Shown here: positions 30,245 through 40,752 of the stretch, piece after piece | How the letters are laid out: every line of letters starts with the position of its first letter | Numbering within the stretch: the first letter of the stretch is position 1 | Source: Paucibacter aquatile | GTDB lineage: Bacteria > Pseudomonadota > Gammaproteobacteria > Burkholderiales > Burkholderiaceae_C | DNA: 64,000 nucleotides | Direction: 5' to 3' | Assembly (NCBI RefSeq): GCF_002885975.1 | Contig: NZ_POSP01000004.1 | Span: forward strand, 820,371 to 884,370 | Made by a program: the position numbers and the translations under genes | The notes under the pieces: model-generated | Database searches by the model: none | What the model saw: the letters and a program-made list of their open reading frames with translations, nothing else | Told to the model about the DNA's origin: nothing

Positions 30245-31713
30245 CTATCCCTGAACCGCTGCCGGCAGGGTGACGCGCACCAGGGCGCCGAAGGGTGCTT
30301 GCGCCTGCACTGGCCGCAAGCACACGCGGCCGGCATGGCGCTCGACGATCTCGCGCACGATGGCCAGGCCCAGGCCGCAGCCGGTGCCGTCGTGCGTGGC
30401 GCGCACAAAGCGCTCGAACACATGCTCGCATTCGCTCTCGGGCAGGCCGGGGCCGTTGTCTTCGACCTCGACGATGGCCTGGCCGTCGCTGAGCTCCACC
30501 CGCACGGTGACGCTGGCGCCGCGGCCGGCATAGCGGATGGCGTTGTCGATCAGATTGAACAGGGCCTCGCGCAAGAGCGACTCGAAACCGCGCACCGGGC
30601 AGCGGCTGCAGGACTCGGCCGCCTCGAAGCCGAGGTCGATGCCGGCGGCGAGCGCGCGCGGCACCATCTCGGTGGTCAGCTCGCGCGCCAGCTGGCGCAG
30701 GTCCAGGGTGCTGCGCGCCTGCTGGCTGGCCGATTCGGGCTCAGCTCGCGCCAGGCTCAGCAACTGGTTGACCAGATGGGCGCTGCGCGTGGCGCTGCTG
30801 TGCACCAGCTGCAGGCGGGCCCTCAGGGCGGGGTCCTGCGCGTCCAGCAGGGCCAGCTCGGTCTGGCTCTTGAGGCCGGCCAGGGGCGTGCGCAGCTGGT
30901 GGGCGGCGTCGCTGATGAAGCGCTTTTGCGCCACCACATTGTGGTTGACCTCGACCAGCAAGCTGTTCATGGCCAGGGCCAGAGAGCGCACCTCGGGTGG
31001 TGCGTCGGTGATCTTGATCGGCGTCAGGTCATTGGCCGCCCGGCCCTCGACCTGGCTTTGCAGCACGGCCAGCGGCCGCAGCCCGGTGCGCACGCCGGCC
31101 CAGACGATCATGGTCATCAAGGCCATCAGGGCCGACAGGGGCAGCACGGTGTCGAGCAGGATTTGCCGGGCCAGGGCTTCGCGGTTGGTGCTGGAGCGGG
31201 CCACCTGGACCAGCATGCTTTGGCCCGGCGAATCGGGTGTGCCGTAGCGCAGCAGCAGGGCGGCCACGCGCAGGCGCTGCGGCTCGCTGCTGGCCGCAGC
31301 GCCGCTGGCGACGGCCTCCGGCGCTGCTGCAGCGTCATTCGCCGCCAGCTTGCCGTTGTAGAAAAACGGTTCGCCGTAGACCGGTTTGGCGCCGCGGGGC
31401 AGGGGCGGAAGATTGCGGTTGCCCAGGATGAACTGGCCCGGCGGCATGCTGACGGTGTAGAGCACGCGGTCGCTGGGATCGGCCTCCAGAATGTCTTGCG
31501 CTGCGCGCGGAAAATCGATGAACAGGCCGTTGTCCAGGGGCTTGACCTGGCGCGCCAGCGTGCGCGAGGTTTGCGAGAGGCTGGCGTCGATGGTGGCGTT
31601 GGCGTAATGCTCGGCCAGCTTGTAGGTGAACAGCGCCGCTGCCAGCCACAGCACCACCTGCGGCATCAAGAGCCAGACAAAGAGCTGCCGGTGCAGGGAG
31701 CGCGCGCTGGTGC

Positions 31714-31717
<4 letters not shown>
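30245..31717 (-). CDS. Sensor histidine kinase, TctE-like
   Basis: The 490-aa kinase starts with the TctE-type N-terminal region (LHRQLFVWLLMPQVVLWLAA, then YANATIDASLSQTSRTLA). It has a periplasmic sensor to about residue 190, a second membrane helix (LSALMALMTMIVWAGV), HAMP, HisKA (SDAAHQLRTPLAGLKSQ) and HATPase (NLIDNAIRYAG, DNGPGLP, GLGLAIVREI). The HQLRTPL form of the H-box is usual in TctE relatives. It is cotranscribed with, and overlaps by ATGA, the regulator gene upstream. Classical TctE senses tricarboxylates; here the neighbours point to sugars, an inference from context. Confidence 0.9.
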
Positions 31718-32412
<695 letters not shown>

Positions 32413-32446
32413 GGTGGCAGCCTGTGCGGATTTCATCCATCCGCGG

Positions 32447-32474
32447 GTTAATACGGAATTAATAAAACATTAAT
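32447..32474 (+). promoter_or_regulatory. Three tandem [G/A]TTAAT boxes, 11-bp period, in the divergent receptor/regulator promoter
   Basis: GTTAAT 32447-32452, ATTAAT 32458-32463 and ATTAAT 32469-32474 are separated by exactly 5 bases each (period 11). They lie 107 bases before the TonB receptor start and 35 bases before the regulator start. This is the geometry of OmpR-family binding arrays. Confidence 0.75.
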
Positions 32475-32580
32475 TTCGTTAAGAATTCGTTTGAGTTTCA
32501 GCGATTCATAACAGGGCAGTGTAATGTCCGATCGCTGCAGCGGATGCCTTGCTCAAGGTCTTCACAGGAGACAAACCGAC

Positions 32581-35367
32581 ATGAAGAATTCCCCGCAGTT
32601 CAGCTCAGCGTGCCGGCCCGGTGCCGCTTGGCAGATTCGTCCCGTCGCCGCCGCCTGCGCCAGCCTGCTGTTTGCAGCCCAGGCGGCCCAAGCTCAGCTG
32701 GCCCCGCCAGCCGCTCCGGCCTCGGCGCCCGCCCAAGCCCAGCCCACGGCCGATGGCCGCCAGCAGCTGGAGGCGGTGGTCGTCAGCGGCATCCGTCGCG
32801 GCATCGAAGCCTCGGTGGCCTCCAAGCGCAACTCCGATTCCATCGTCGAGGTGATCTCGGCCGAGGACATTGGCAAGCTGCCCGATGTGAGCATCGCCGA
32901 CTCGCTCTCGCGCCTGCCGGGCCTGACCGCCCAACGCGTCGACGGCCGCGCTCAAGGCATCCAGGTGCGTGGTCTGGCGGGCAACTATGCCGGCACCTTG
33001 CTCAACGGTCGCGAGATGGTCAGCACCAGCGACAACCGCGGTGTGGAGTTCGACCAGTTCCCGTCCGAACTGCTGAGCGCCGTCAAGGTTTACAAGACGC
33101 CCGACGCCAGCTTGGTGGGCCAGGGCCTGGCCGGAACCATCGACATGCAGACGGTGCGCCCGCTCAACTTCGGCAGCCGCCAGCTGGTGCTCAGCGGCCG
33201 CGCCGAGAACAACTCCAATGGCCAGGTCACGCCTGGGCCGGGCGCCAATGGCAAGCGCCTGAGCGCTTCCTACATCGATCAGTTTGCCGACCGCACCATC
33301 GGCCTGGCCGTGGGCTTCGCCCACCTCGATTCACCGGGGCAGGAAACGCACTACAAATCCTGGTGGTGGGCCGATACCGGCCCCTGGGGCGACCAGGTGC
33401 CTGGCGTGCCCAAGGGCGTGGCCACGCTCAACGGTTTTGAAGACACGGTGACGGCCTCCAAGCAGGTGCGCAATGGCCTGATGGCGGCGCTCGAGTACAA
33501 GCCGAATGACCGATTCCACAGCGTGCTCGATCTGTACTACAGCAAGTTCGAACAGCGCCGCAACTACCGCGCCCTGATGTCGAATCTCGGCGCCACCTGG
33601 AATGCGGCCACCGAGCCGGTCTACTCCAATGTCAAGGTCGGCGAGGTCAATGGCGACCAGTTCGTGACCCAGGCCACCATCGGCAATCTGAAGCCGGTGC
33701 ATTTGAGCCAGTACAACACCCGCGACGACGACATCGCCGCCTTTGGCTGGAACAACAAATGGAAGCTGGGCGACAGCTGGGTGGCGGCGGCCGACCTCAG
33801 CTACTCGCGAGCCAAGCGCCAGGAACAGTTCATGGAGTTGAGCGCCGGTGCTCCCGGCACCACCTCGCTGGACATCAATGTGCAGACCGGCAGCGGCATC
33901 TCCCAGGTCACCACGCAATTCAACTATGCCGACCCGAACAAGCTGCTGCTCAGCGACCCGGGCGGTTGGGGGCGCGATGGCCGCAGCAATTACCCAATGT
34001 CCAAGGACGAGATCAAGGCCCTGCGCCTCTCGGCCAAGCGCGAGCTGACGGGTGTCTTCAGCAGCATGGAGCTGGGCCTGAACCTGAATGAGCGGGTCAA
34101 GAACGTGGACATGGTCGAGTATCAGCTCAACCTGAAGAACAACCGCGCGCCGATTGCCGTGCCGGCCAGCTTTCTGCTGGGCAACAGCTCCCTGGGATTC
34201 GGTGGCATTCCGGCCATCCTGTCCTATGACGTGATGGGCGTGAAGGATGCGCTCTACACCCAGACCGAGATCGGCGCCGATCAGACATTTGCCCGCCACT
34301 ATGGTGTGTCCGAGAAGGTCAACACCGCCTATGTTCAAGGCAATATCGACACCAGCCTGTTTGGTCACCCGCTGCGCGGAAATCTGGGTCTGCAGTATGT
34401 GCGCACCCAGCAGGAGTCCAATGGCTTTGTCTGGGACGGCAGCAAGGCCGTGCCCATCACCGGTGGCACGAGCTACGGCCAATGGCTGCCCAGCCTGAAC
34501 CTGGTGTCGGAGTTGCCGGCCAACACCATTGTTCGTTTTGGCCTGGCACGCTCCAACGCCCGCCCGCGCATGAATGACATGCGTGCCGGCTTCACCGGCG
34601 TGGGCGTGGACGCGACCACCAAGACCTGGAACGGCAGCGGCGGCAACCCGACCCTCAAGCCCTGGCTGGCCGATTCGGTGGATCTGGCTTTCGAGAAGTA
34701 CATCGGCAAGCGCAGCTATCTGTCCTACGCCATCTTCCACAAACACTTGCTGAACTTCATCGGCTCGGGCACGGTGCAGTACGACTTCACCGGCTTCCCC
34801 AACACCGGCAAGCCGCCCGTGGTGCCGATCAGCAATATCGGCAACCTGACCACCTTGCAGAACGGCAATGGCGGCATGGTGGCCGGCTATGAGGTGGCAG
34901 CCTCGCTGGAAGCGGCCATGCTGACGCCAGCCCTCGACGGCTTCGGCGTGGTGCTGAGCTACTCCAACACCCGCAGCAATCTGAACGACGACGGCTTCAA
35001 GAACGGCATCGATGGGTTGTCCGGCGTGGTGCGCAGCATGACGGGCTACTACGAGAAGAACGGCTTCTCGTTCCGTGTCAGCCAGCGTTATCGCTCGGAC
35101 TACAGTGCCAAGACGCGCGGCATCTTCTACTCCGAGGCGATCAGCAATATCAACTCGGAAAAGGTGACTGATATGCAGATCGGCTACAGCTTCGAGAGCG
35201 GCAGCTTCAAGGGCCTGGGTCTGCTGCTGCAGGTCAACAACCTGACCGATGAGCCCTATCGCACCAGCGTCAGCGTCGGCAATGCCAAGAACCCAGACAA
35301 CCTGATGCCCGAGCGCTACACGACCTACGGCCGCCAAATCTTGCTGGGCGCGAGCTACAAGTTCTGA
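32581..35367 (+). CDS. TonB-dependent outer-membrane receptor, carbohydrate-type
   Basis: The 928-aa receptor has a signal peptide ending near residue 39 (AAQAAQAQL) and a short Pro/Ala linker. The plug domain has VVSGIRRGIEASVASKRNSD, EDIGKLPDVSIADSLSRLPG and VRGLAGNYAGTLLNGREM. A 22-strand barrel follows, ending in the typical aromatic terminus (LLGASYKF). It belongs to the TonB-dependent receptor class expanded in Caulobacter and Xanthomonas for plant and fungal sugars. The ATG at 32581 has an AGGAGA site upstream. As the first gene in front of the glycosidases it probably imports gluco-oligosaccharides to the periplasm using TonB/ExbBD energy. Confidence 0.93.
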   Translation: MKNSPQFSSACRPGAAWQIRPVAAACASLLFAAQAAQAQLAPPAAPASAPAQAQPTADGRQQLEAVVVSGIRRGIEASVASKRNSDSIVEVISAEDIGKLPDVSIADSLSRLPGLTAQRVDGRAQGIQVRGLAGNYAGTLLNGREMVSTSDNRGVEFDQFPSELLSAVKVYKTPDASLVGQGLAGTIDMQTVRPLNFGSRQLVLSGRAENNSNGQVTPGPGANGKRLSASYIDQFADRTIGLAVGFAHLDSPGQETHYKSWWWADTGPWGDQVPGVPKGVATLNGFEDTVTASKQVRNGLMAALEYKPNDRFHSVLDLYYSKFEQRRNYRALMSNLGATWNAATEPVYSNVKVGEVNGDQFVTQATIGNLKPVHLSQYNTRDDDIAAFGWNNKWKLGDSWVAAADLSYSRAKRQEQFMELSAGAPGTTSLDINVQTGSGISQVTTQFNYADPNKLLLSDPGGWGRDGRSNYPMSKDEIKALRLSAKRELTGVFSSMELGLNLNERVKNVDMVEYQLNLKNNRAPIAVPASFLLGNSSLGFGGIPAILSYDVMGVKDALYTQTEIGADQTFARHYGVSEKVNTAYVQGNIDTSLFGHPLRGNLGLQYVRTQQESNGFVWDGSKAVPITGGTSYGQWLPSLNLVSELPANTIVRFGLARSNARPRMNDMRAGFTGVGVDATTKTWNGSGGNPTLKPWLADSVDLAFEKYIGKRSYLSYAIFHKHLLNFIGSGTVQYDFTGFPNTGKPPVVPISNIGNLTTLQNGNGGMVAGYEVAASLEAAMLTPALDGFGVVLSYSNTRSNLNDDGFKNGIDGLSGVVRSMTGYYEKNGFSFRVSQRYRSDYSAKTRGIFYSEAISNINSEKVTDMQIGYSFESGSFKGLGLLLQVNNLTDEPYRTSVSVGNAKNPDNLMPERYTTYGRQILLGASYKF

Positions 35368-35479
35368 GCTGTCTTTTGACGAGGCCCGAGCCTGTGCCGA
35401 TCCCTTTTTGCGGCTCGGTCGGCTCGGTCGGCTTGCCGCCCGCCCTGGCCGGTGTGGCCCTGGACTCCGAGCCCCGACA

Positions 35480-35509
35480 CCGTCGGGCGGCTGCAGGGTC
35501 GCCCGACGG
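35480..35509 (+). other. Strong intergenic hairpin between receptor and GH5 genes
   Basis: A perfect 10-bp stem (CCGTCGGGCG 35480-35489 with CGCCCGACGG 35500-35509) has no T run after it and lies 25 bases before the GH5 start. It is more likely an RNA-processing or stability element than a terminator. A 9-base tandem repeat (CGGCTCGGT twice, 35411-35428) lies just upstream. Confidence 0.55.
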
Positions 35510-35534
35510 CCTGTGAAGAAGCAAGGGAAACCCC

Positions 35535-38105
35535 ATGACACCGATCCTTCCCCGTCGTTCTGTCGCCGCAGTCCAGGGCGCCATTCCTGTTTTGTGCCTC
35601 ATGGCGGTGCTGGCTTTGCCGGCCTGCGGTGGCGGCGCTTCGGGCGGCAGCCCGGTGACACCCGAGCCGAGCGTACCGGTCGAGGAGGGCCTCACCTTCC
35701 TGCATGCCCAGGGCGCGCAATGGGTCAAGGCCAGTGGCACGCCGGTCGCCCTCAAGGGCACCAATCTGGGCAACTGGTTGGTTCAGGAGTTCTGGATGAT
35801 GGAGCAGGGCGCCGCCGGTGTGGTGGACCAGTGCACGCTGGAGGCCAAGCTGAGTGAGCGTTTCGGCCGCGCCGAAAAGGAGCGCTTGATCGCGCTGTTT
35901 CGCGACAACTGGATGAAGGAACGCGACTGGGACCAGCTCAAGGCCTTTGGCTTCAACCTCGTGCGCCTGCCGATTCTCTGGAGCGTGATCGAGGACGAGG
36001 CCCAGCCCAAGACTCTGCGCGCCGATGCCTGGAAGTACTTGGACGGGGCGATTGCCGAGGCCAAGAAGCGCGGCATTTATGTGATCCTCGATCTGCACGG
36101 CGCTGTGGGTGGGCAGACGCCCAATGACCACACCGGTTGTTCGGGCCAGAACAAGTACTGGAGCAGCAGCGAGTACCAAGACCGGACGAAATGGCTCTGG
36201 GAGCAGATCGCCACCCGCTACAAGGACGAGCCGGTGGTGGCCGCCTATGACCCGCTCAACGAGCCCTGGGGCTCGACGCCCGAGGACATGGCCGCACGTG
36301 TCACCGAGCTCTACCAATCCATCCGCAAGGTCGACAGCAAGCACATCGTCATGCTGCCCAGTCACTACGGCAATATCGAGGTCTACGGCGACCCGGCGGC
36401 CAAGGGCATGAGCAATGTGGCCTTCGAGCTGCACCCCTATCCCGGTCTCTTCGGAGACCGTCCCAACGATTCCGTCTACGACATCCACCGCGATTGGTTG
36501 CGCTGCGGCCCGCAAGGGCAGGGCGGCATCTGTGAGTGGAGCAAGAAGATCACGACGCTGAAAACGCCGCTGTTGATGGGGGAGTTCCAGCCCTGGCAGG
36601 GCGCAGGACTTGAACTGGGGGGCAAGCTGGGTCGTGCCACCTATGACAGCTATGCCGCCAAGGGCTTTGCCGCCACCAGTTGGTCCTACAAGATCGTCAG
36701 CGCCCAGGGCGGCCATGGCCGCGGCACCTGGGGCTTGGTGACCAATGCCGTGGACAGCAGCAAGGACAGTGGGCTGGGCCTGCTGGCCAAGGCCAGCAGC
36801 TGGGATTGCGCCGGCTGGAACAGCAGCCTGGCCAAGGCCTGCGCACGCAGCCCTGTGAGCATCAAGGTCGGCGGCAGCGGCGCCAAGACTTTTTACCTGG
36901 TCGTCAAGACCGGCGCGACCGGCAATGGCCGACCCGATGTCAGCTACGACAAGCTCAGCTTGGTGAACGAGGCCACGCAGACCGAAGTGTTGAGCAATGG
37001 AGGTTTCGGCAGCAGCCAAGGCTGGACCCCGCTCAAGATCAGCGGCAGCTTGAATCTGGATTTCAATGCCCGCGACGCAGGCCAGACCCCGACCGGCGGC
37101 GAGGGTGCCGTCTTGCGCGTCACTCGGCCGGCGGGCGTGAGCGGTGACATCAACGGTGCCATCGTTCAGGCGGTGACTCTGCAAGGCGGTCAAAGCTATC
37201 GATTCAGCGGCGTCTTCAAGGACAACGGCAGTGTCGAGACCTGGGCCGAGATCTACTTGCTGGCCCAGCCCCCGGTGGAGGGCAAGGATGTGCTCGAGCC
37301 CAGCCTGAAGCTGGACTTCAACACCGCCTCGCTGGCCGAGATCGAGACCTTGTTCAAGAGCTTTGGCAGCCAGGCCCTGGAGCCGCACCCTGGTTTGCTG
37401 CAGCAGCTCAAGGGCGCGGGCACCACGCTTTACACCTTGCCCGCACGTCCGACCGCGCTCAAGCTCAGCACCAGCGGTGCCGGCGTCAGTCTGAGCTGGG
37501 CGGCCAACACCGAGGCCGATCTCAGCGGCTACAAGGTCTATCGCAGCACCCAGCCGGGCGACAGCGCGAAGGCAGTGCTGCTGGCCGAAGGTTTGAAGAC
37601 GCCGGCCTACCTCGACAGCACGGCCCAGCCTGGCCAGCGCTACTTCTACACCGTGACGGCGACCGACCACGAGGACGAAAGCTACCGGAGCGACGAGTTG
37701 GGCACCAAGAGCGAGGCCGTGGCCTTGCCGGCGCGGATTGAGGCCGAGGATTACACGGCCATGTCCGGCATCCAGCTGGAAGACTGCAACGATGTGGGCG
37801 GCGGCAAAAATGTGGGCCACTTCGAACCCGATCGTTTCATCGAGTTCAAGGTCTCGGTGGCCAGTGCGGCCAACTTTGTCATCGACTACCGCCTGGCGTC
37901 GGCCAATGGCAGCAGCGGCTTCGAAGTCTGGCTGGGCGAGAGCAAGCTGGACAGCCTGGCGGTGCCCAACACCGGTGGCTGGCAGACCTGGAAGACCTAC
38001 AGCAGCCCGGCGATCCGCATCCCGGCTGGCACGCACAGCCTGCGCATCAAGTCGGTCGGCAAGGAATGGAACATCAACTACATCGAGGTGAAGGCCGCGA
38101 ACTGA
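35535..38105 (+). CDS. GH5 glucanase lipoprotein with C-terminal CBM6-like domain
   Basis: The 856-aa product has a lipoprotein signal with lipobox LPAC (Cys31), so it is likely lipid-anchored. Residues ~50-420 form a GH5 barrel of the exo-1,3/1,6-beta-glucanase type. KGTNLGNWLVQEFWM and GFNLVRLPILWSV open the barrel. The acid/base Glu lies in YDPLNEPWG (~residue 241) and the nucleophile Glu in LLMGEFQPW (~349). A beta-sandwich domain follows (about 440-620), then an FN3-like module (ALKLSTSGAGVSLSWAANTE, ending KVYRS) and a CBM6-like binding domain starting ARIEAEDYTAMSG. It probably cleaves beta-1,3/1,6-glucan at the cell surface. The linkage is inferred from family resemblance. Confidence 0.88.
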   Translation: MTPILPRRSVAAVQGAIPVLCLMAVLALPACGGGASGGSPVTPEPSVPVEEGLTFLHAQGAQWVKASGTPVALKGTNLGNWLVQEFWMMEQGAAGVVDQCTLEAKLSERFGRAEKERLIALFRDNWMKERDWDQLKAFGFNLVRLPILWSVIEDEAQPKTLRADAWKYLDGAIAEAKKRGIYVILDLHGAVGGQTPNDHTGCSGQNKYWSSSEYQDRTKWLWEQIATRYKDEPVVAAYDPLNEPWGSTPEDMAARVTELYQSIRKVDSKHIVMLPSHYGNIEVYGDPAAKGMSNVAFELHPYPGLFGDRPNDSVYDIHRDWLRCGPQGQGGICEWSKKITTLKTPLLMGEFQPWQGAGLELGGKLGRATYDSYAAKGFAATSWSYKIVSAQGGHGRGTWGLVTNAVDSSKDSGLGLLAKASSWDCAGWNSSLAKACARSPVSIKVGGSGAKTFYLVVKTGATGNGRPDVSYDKLSLVNEATQTEVLSNGGFGSSQGWTPLKISGSLNLDFNARDAGQTPTGGEGAVLRVTRPAGVSGDINGAIVQAVTLQGGQSYRFSGVFKDNGSVETWAEIYLLAQPPVEGKDVLEPSLKLDFNTASLAEIETLFKSFGSQALEPHPGLLQQLKGAGTTLYTLPARPTALKLSTSGAGVSLSWAANTEADLSGYKVYRSTQPGDSAKAVLLAEGLKTPAYLDSTAQPGQRYFYTVTATDHEDESYRSDELGTKSEAVALPARIEAEDYTAMSGIQLEDCNDVGGGKNVGHFEPDRFIEFKVSVASAANFVIDYRLASANGSSGFEVWLGESKLDSLAVPNTGGWQTWKTYSSPAIRIPAGTHSLRIKSVGKEWNINYIEVKAAN

Positions 38106-38188
38106 GGGTAAGGCGCGATAGGGAGCTGCCGGGGTCTGCCCGGATACTCCAGTCGAGCACCTGAACGCGATCTTTGAGGGAACGAACC

Positions 38189-40750
38189 ATGCATCCAGCT
38201 TCAGCTCCTGTCCGTCGGCATGTGCCCAGCCTCCTGGCTTGCGCAGCTGCCTTGCTCTGTTCCACCGGCCTGGTTGAGGCCGCGCCGCGTGTGCTGAAAG
38301 ACTGGCCCGCCGTGAAAAGCTTGGTCGCCGCCGACCCGGCCATGGAGGCGCGCATCCGGGCCATCGTCGCCGGCATGAGCCTGGCGGAGAAGGTCGGGCA
38401 GATGACCCAGCCCGAGATCAAGTACATCACGCCCGAGGAGGCGGGCCGTCATCACATCGGCTCGGTGCTCAATGGCGGCGGTGCCTGGCCGGGCAACAAG
38501 CGCGAGGCTTCGGTCGCCGATTGGCTCGCCTTGTCCCAGGCCTACCACGAGGCCTTGATGTCCAGCGGCGCACGCACCCCCATCCCCATCATCTGGGGCA
38601 CGGATGCCGTGCACGGCCATGGCAATGTGCGTGGCGCCACCTTGTTCCCGCACAACATCGGCCTCGGTGCCGCGGGTGACGCGGCCCTGGTGGAAGAGAT
38701 CGGGGCGGCCACGGCGCGCGCGGTGCGCGCCACCGGCATCCAGTGGGTGTTCGCGCCCACCCTGGCCGTGGCCCAGGATGCGCGTTGGGGGCGCACCTAC
38801 GAGAGCTTTTCCGCGGATCCGATGGTGGTGGCGCGCCTCGGTGCCGCTTCGGTGCGCGGTCTGCAAGGCCAGCTCGGCGACAGCAGTCGGGTCGTGGCCA
38901 CCGCCAAGCATTTCATCGGCGACGGCAGCACCGAGTTCGGCCGCGACCAGGGCCACAGCCAGGTCAGCCGCGCGCAGATGATCAATGTGCACGGCCAGGG
39001 CTACTACGCCACCCTGGCCACCGGCGTGCAAACAGTCATGGCCTCCTTCCACAGCTGGACCGATGTGGGCGCCAAGCCAGCCAGCAAGGACTACGGAAAG
39101 ATGCATGGCAGCCATGAGTTGCTGACCGTGGCCTTGAAAGAGAAGATGGGCTTTGACGGCCTGGTCGTGTCCGACTGGAACGGCATCAGCCAGGTGCCAG
39201 GCTGCCGCGACAGCAGCTGCCCGCAGGCCATCAAGGCCGGCATCGACATGGTGATGGTGCCCGAGGACTGGCGCGCCTTCATCCAGAACACCATCGCCCA
39301 GGTCGAGCGCGGTGAGATCCCGATGTCGCGCATCGACGATGCCGTGACGCGCATCCTGCGCGTCAAGATGCGCGCTGGCCTGTTCGAGACCTCGCCGCGC
39401 CAGAGCGCGGTGGCTGGCAAGCCCGAGGCCTTGCTGGCCCGAGACCTGGCCCGCCGTGCGGTGCGCCAGACCCTGGTGCTGCTGAAGAACGAGCGCGGCG
39501 CGCTGCCGCTGGCCCAGGGCAAGCGCATCCTGGTGGTGGGCAAGAGCGCCGACAACCTGGCCAACCAGGCCGGTGGCTGGAGCATGACCTGGCAGGGCAC
39601 GGACACGCAGAACGCCGATTTCCCGGCCTCGCAGTCCATTCTGTCTGGAATTCGTGAAGTGGCCGGTGCCGCCACGCTGAGCTTCAGTGCCGATGGCTCC
39701 GGTGTGGACCCGAGCCAGTTCGATGCCGTGATCGCCGTCATCGGCGAGACGCCTTACGCCGAAGGGGTGGGCGACATTTCGCCCTCCAGCACCTTGCAGC
39801 ACAGCCGCCGCTACCCGGAAGACCTGGCGGTGCTGCGCGCCGTCAGCGGCCGCGGTGTGCCAGTGATCAGCGTCTTCCTGAGCGGCCGCACGGTCTACGC
39901 GAATGACTTGCTCAACCTGTCCGATGCCTTCGTCGCCGCCTGGTTGCCGGGCAGCGAAGGTGCGGGCGTGGCCGATCTGCTGTTCAAGAACGCGGCCGGC
40001 CAGGTGGCCCATGACTTCCGTGCCAAGCTGCCTTTTGCCTGGCCCTCGGCGCCTTGCGTCAGCGCCAAGAGCCAGCCCCAGTTCAAGCCAGGCTATGGCC
40101 TCAGCTATGCCAAGCCGGGCACCGTGCGCCAACTGCCGGTCAGCGTTCGCAGCGGTGGTTGCGATGTGTCCAAAGAGCTGCTGATCTTCCGCCAGACGGG
40201 GCAGGGCCCCTACCAGATGCATGTCGGCAGCCCCAGCGGCGCCTGGCCCAACCGCGGCCTCGGTTCCGACCTCAATGCCGTGCTGGAAGCCCCGGCCGAA
40301 CAGCCCGCCATCCGTGTCTCGACCACCCAGATCAACACCCAGCAAGATGCCAAGCGCCTGGTCTGGATGGGCCCGGCCACCTTCCATATCGGCTCCAACC
40401 AGCAAGCCGATCTGACCGTCTACCCCGCACCCGCTCTGGTGTTTGACCTGCTGCCGGAGCAGGCGCCGCAGCGCCCCGTGCGCCTGCGCATGGAATGCGG
40501 CCCGGGCTGTGGCGGCACGCTGGATCTGCAGCGCGTGATCAGCGCCTTGCCTACTGGGCAGCGCCACAGCCTGAAGATCCCGCTCGCCTGCTTCGCCGCC
40601 CAAGGTGCGGATCTGAGCCGCATCGGCGCGCCCTTCAACCTGACGGCCGACGCTCCGTTTGCCGCCGCCTTCGCCCACATCCGCGTGCGTGCCGGCGCGG
40701 CCCAAGAGCCCGATGCTTTGAGCTGCAGCCAATTTTCTCCCGCTCCCTGA
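38189..40750 (+). CDS. GH3 beta-glucosidase (ExoP/CdxA-like), periplasmic
   Basis: The 853-aa enzyme has a signal peptide (ALLCSTGLVEAAP). The GH3 N-terminal barrel has MSLAEKVGQMTQPE, VAQDARWGRTYESFS and KHFIGDGSTEFGRDQG, with the nucleophile Asp in GLVVSDWNGI (~residue 327). The alpha/beta C-domain has LVLLKNERGALPLA and AAWLPGSEGAGVADLLF. A final ~180-residue beta domain is like that of ExoP 1,3/1,4-beta-glucosidases. It should split gluco-oligosaccharides to glucose in the periplasm. The ATG at 38189 follows GAGGGAACG; five upstream codons are not needed. Two bases separate it from the GH1 gene. Confidence 0.92.
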   Translation: MHPASAPVRRHVPSLLACAAALLCSTGLVEAAPRVLKDWPAVKSLVAADPAMEARIRAIVAGMSLAEKVGQMTQPEIKYITPEEAGRHHIGSVLNGGGAWPGNKREASVADWLALSQAYHEALMSSGARTPIPIIWGTDAVHGHGNVRGATLFPHNIGLGAAGDAALVEEIGAATARAVRATGIQWVFAPTLAVAQDARWGRTYESFSADPMVVARLGAASVRGLQGQLGDSSRVVATAKHFIGDGSTEFGRDQGHSQVSRAQMINVHGQGYYATLATGVQTVMASFHSWTDVGAKPASKDYGKMHGSHELLTVALKEKMGFDGLVVSDWNGISQVPGCRDSSCPQAIKAGIDMVMVPEDWRAFIQNTIAQVERGEIPMSRIDDAVTRILRVKMRAGLFETSPRQSAVAGKPEALLARDLARRAVRQTLVLLKNERGALPLAQGKRILVVGKSADNLANQAGGWSMTWQGTDTQNADFPASQSILSGIREVAGAATLSFSADGSGVDPSQFDAVIAVIGETPYAEGVGDISPSSTLQHSRRYPEDLAVLRAVSGRGVPVISVFLSGRTVYANDLLNLSDAFVAAWLPGSEGAGVADLLFKNAAGQVAHDFRAKLPFAWPSAPCVSAKSQPQFKPGYGLSYAKPGTVRQLPVSVRSGGCDVSKELLIFRQTGQGPYQMHVGSPSGAWPNRGLGSDLNAVLEAPAEQPAIRVSTTQINTQQDAKRLVWMGPATFHIGSNQQADLTVYPAPALVFDLLPEQAPQRPVRLRMECGPGCGGTLDLQRVISALPTGQRHSLKIPLACFAAQGADLSRIGAPFNLTADAPFAAAFAHIRVRAGAAQEPDALSCSQFSPAP

Positions 40751-40752
40751 CC

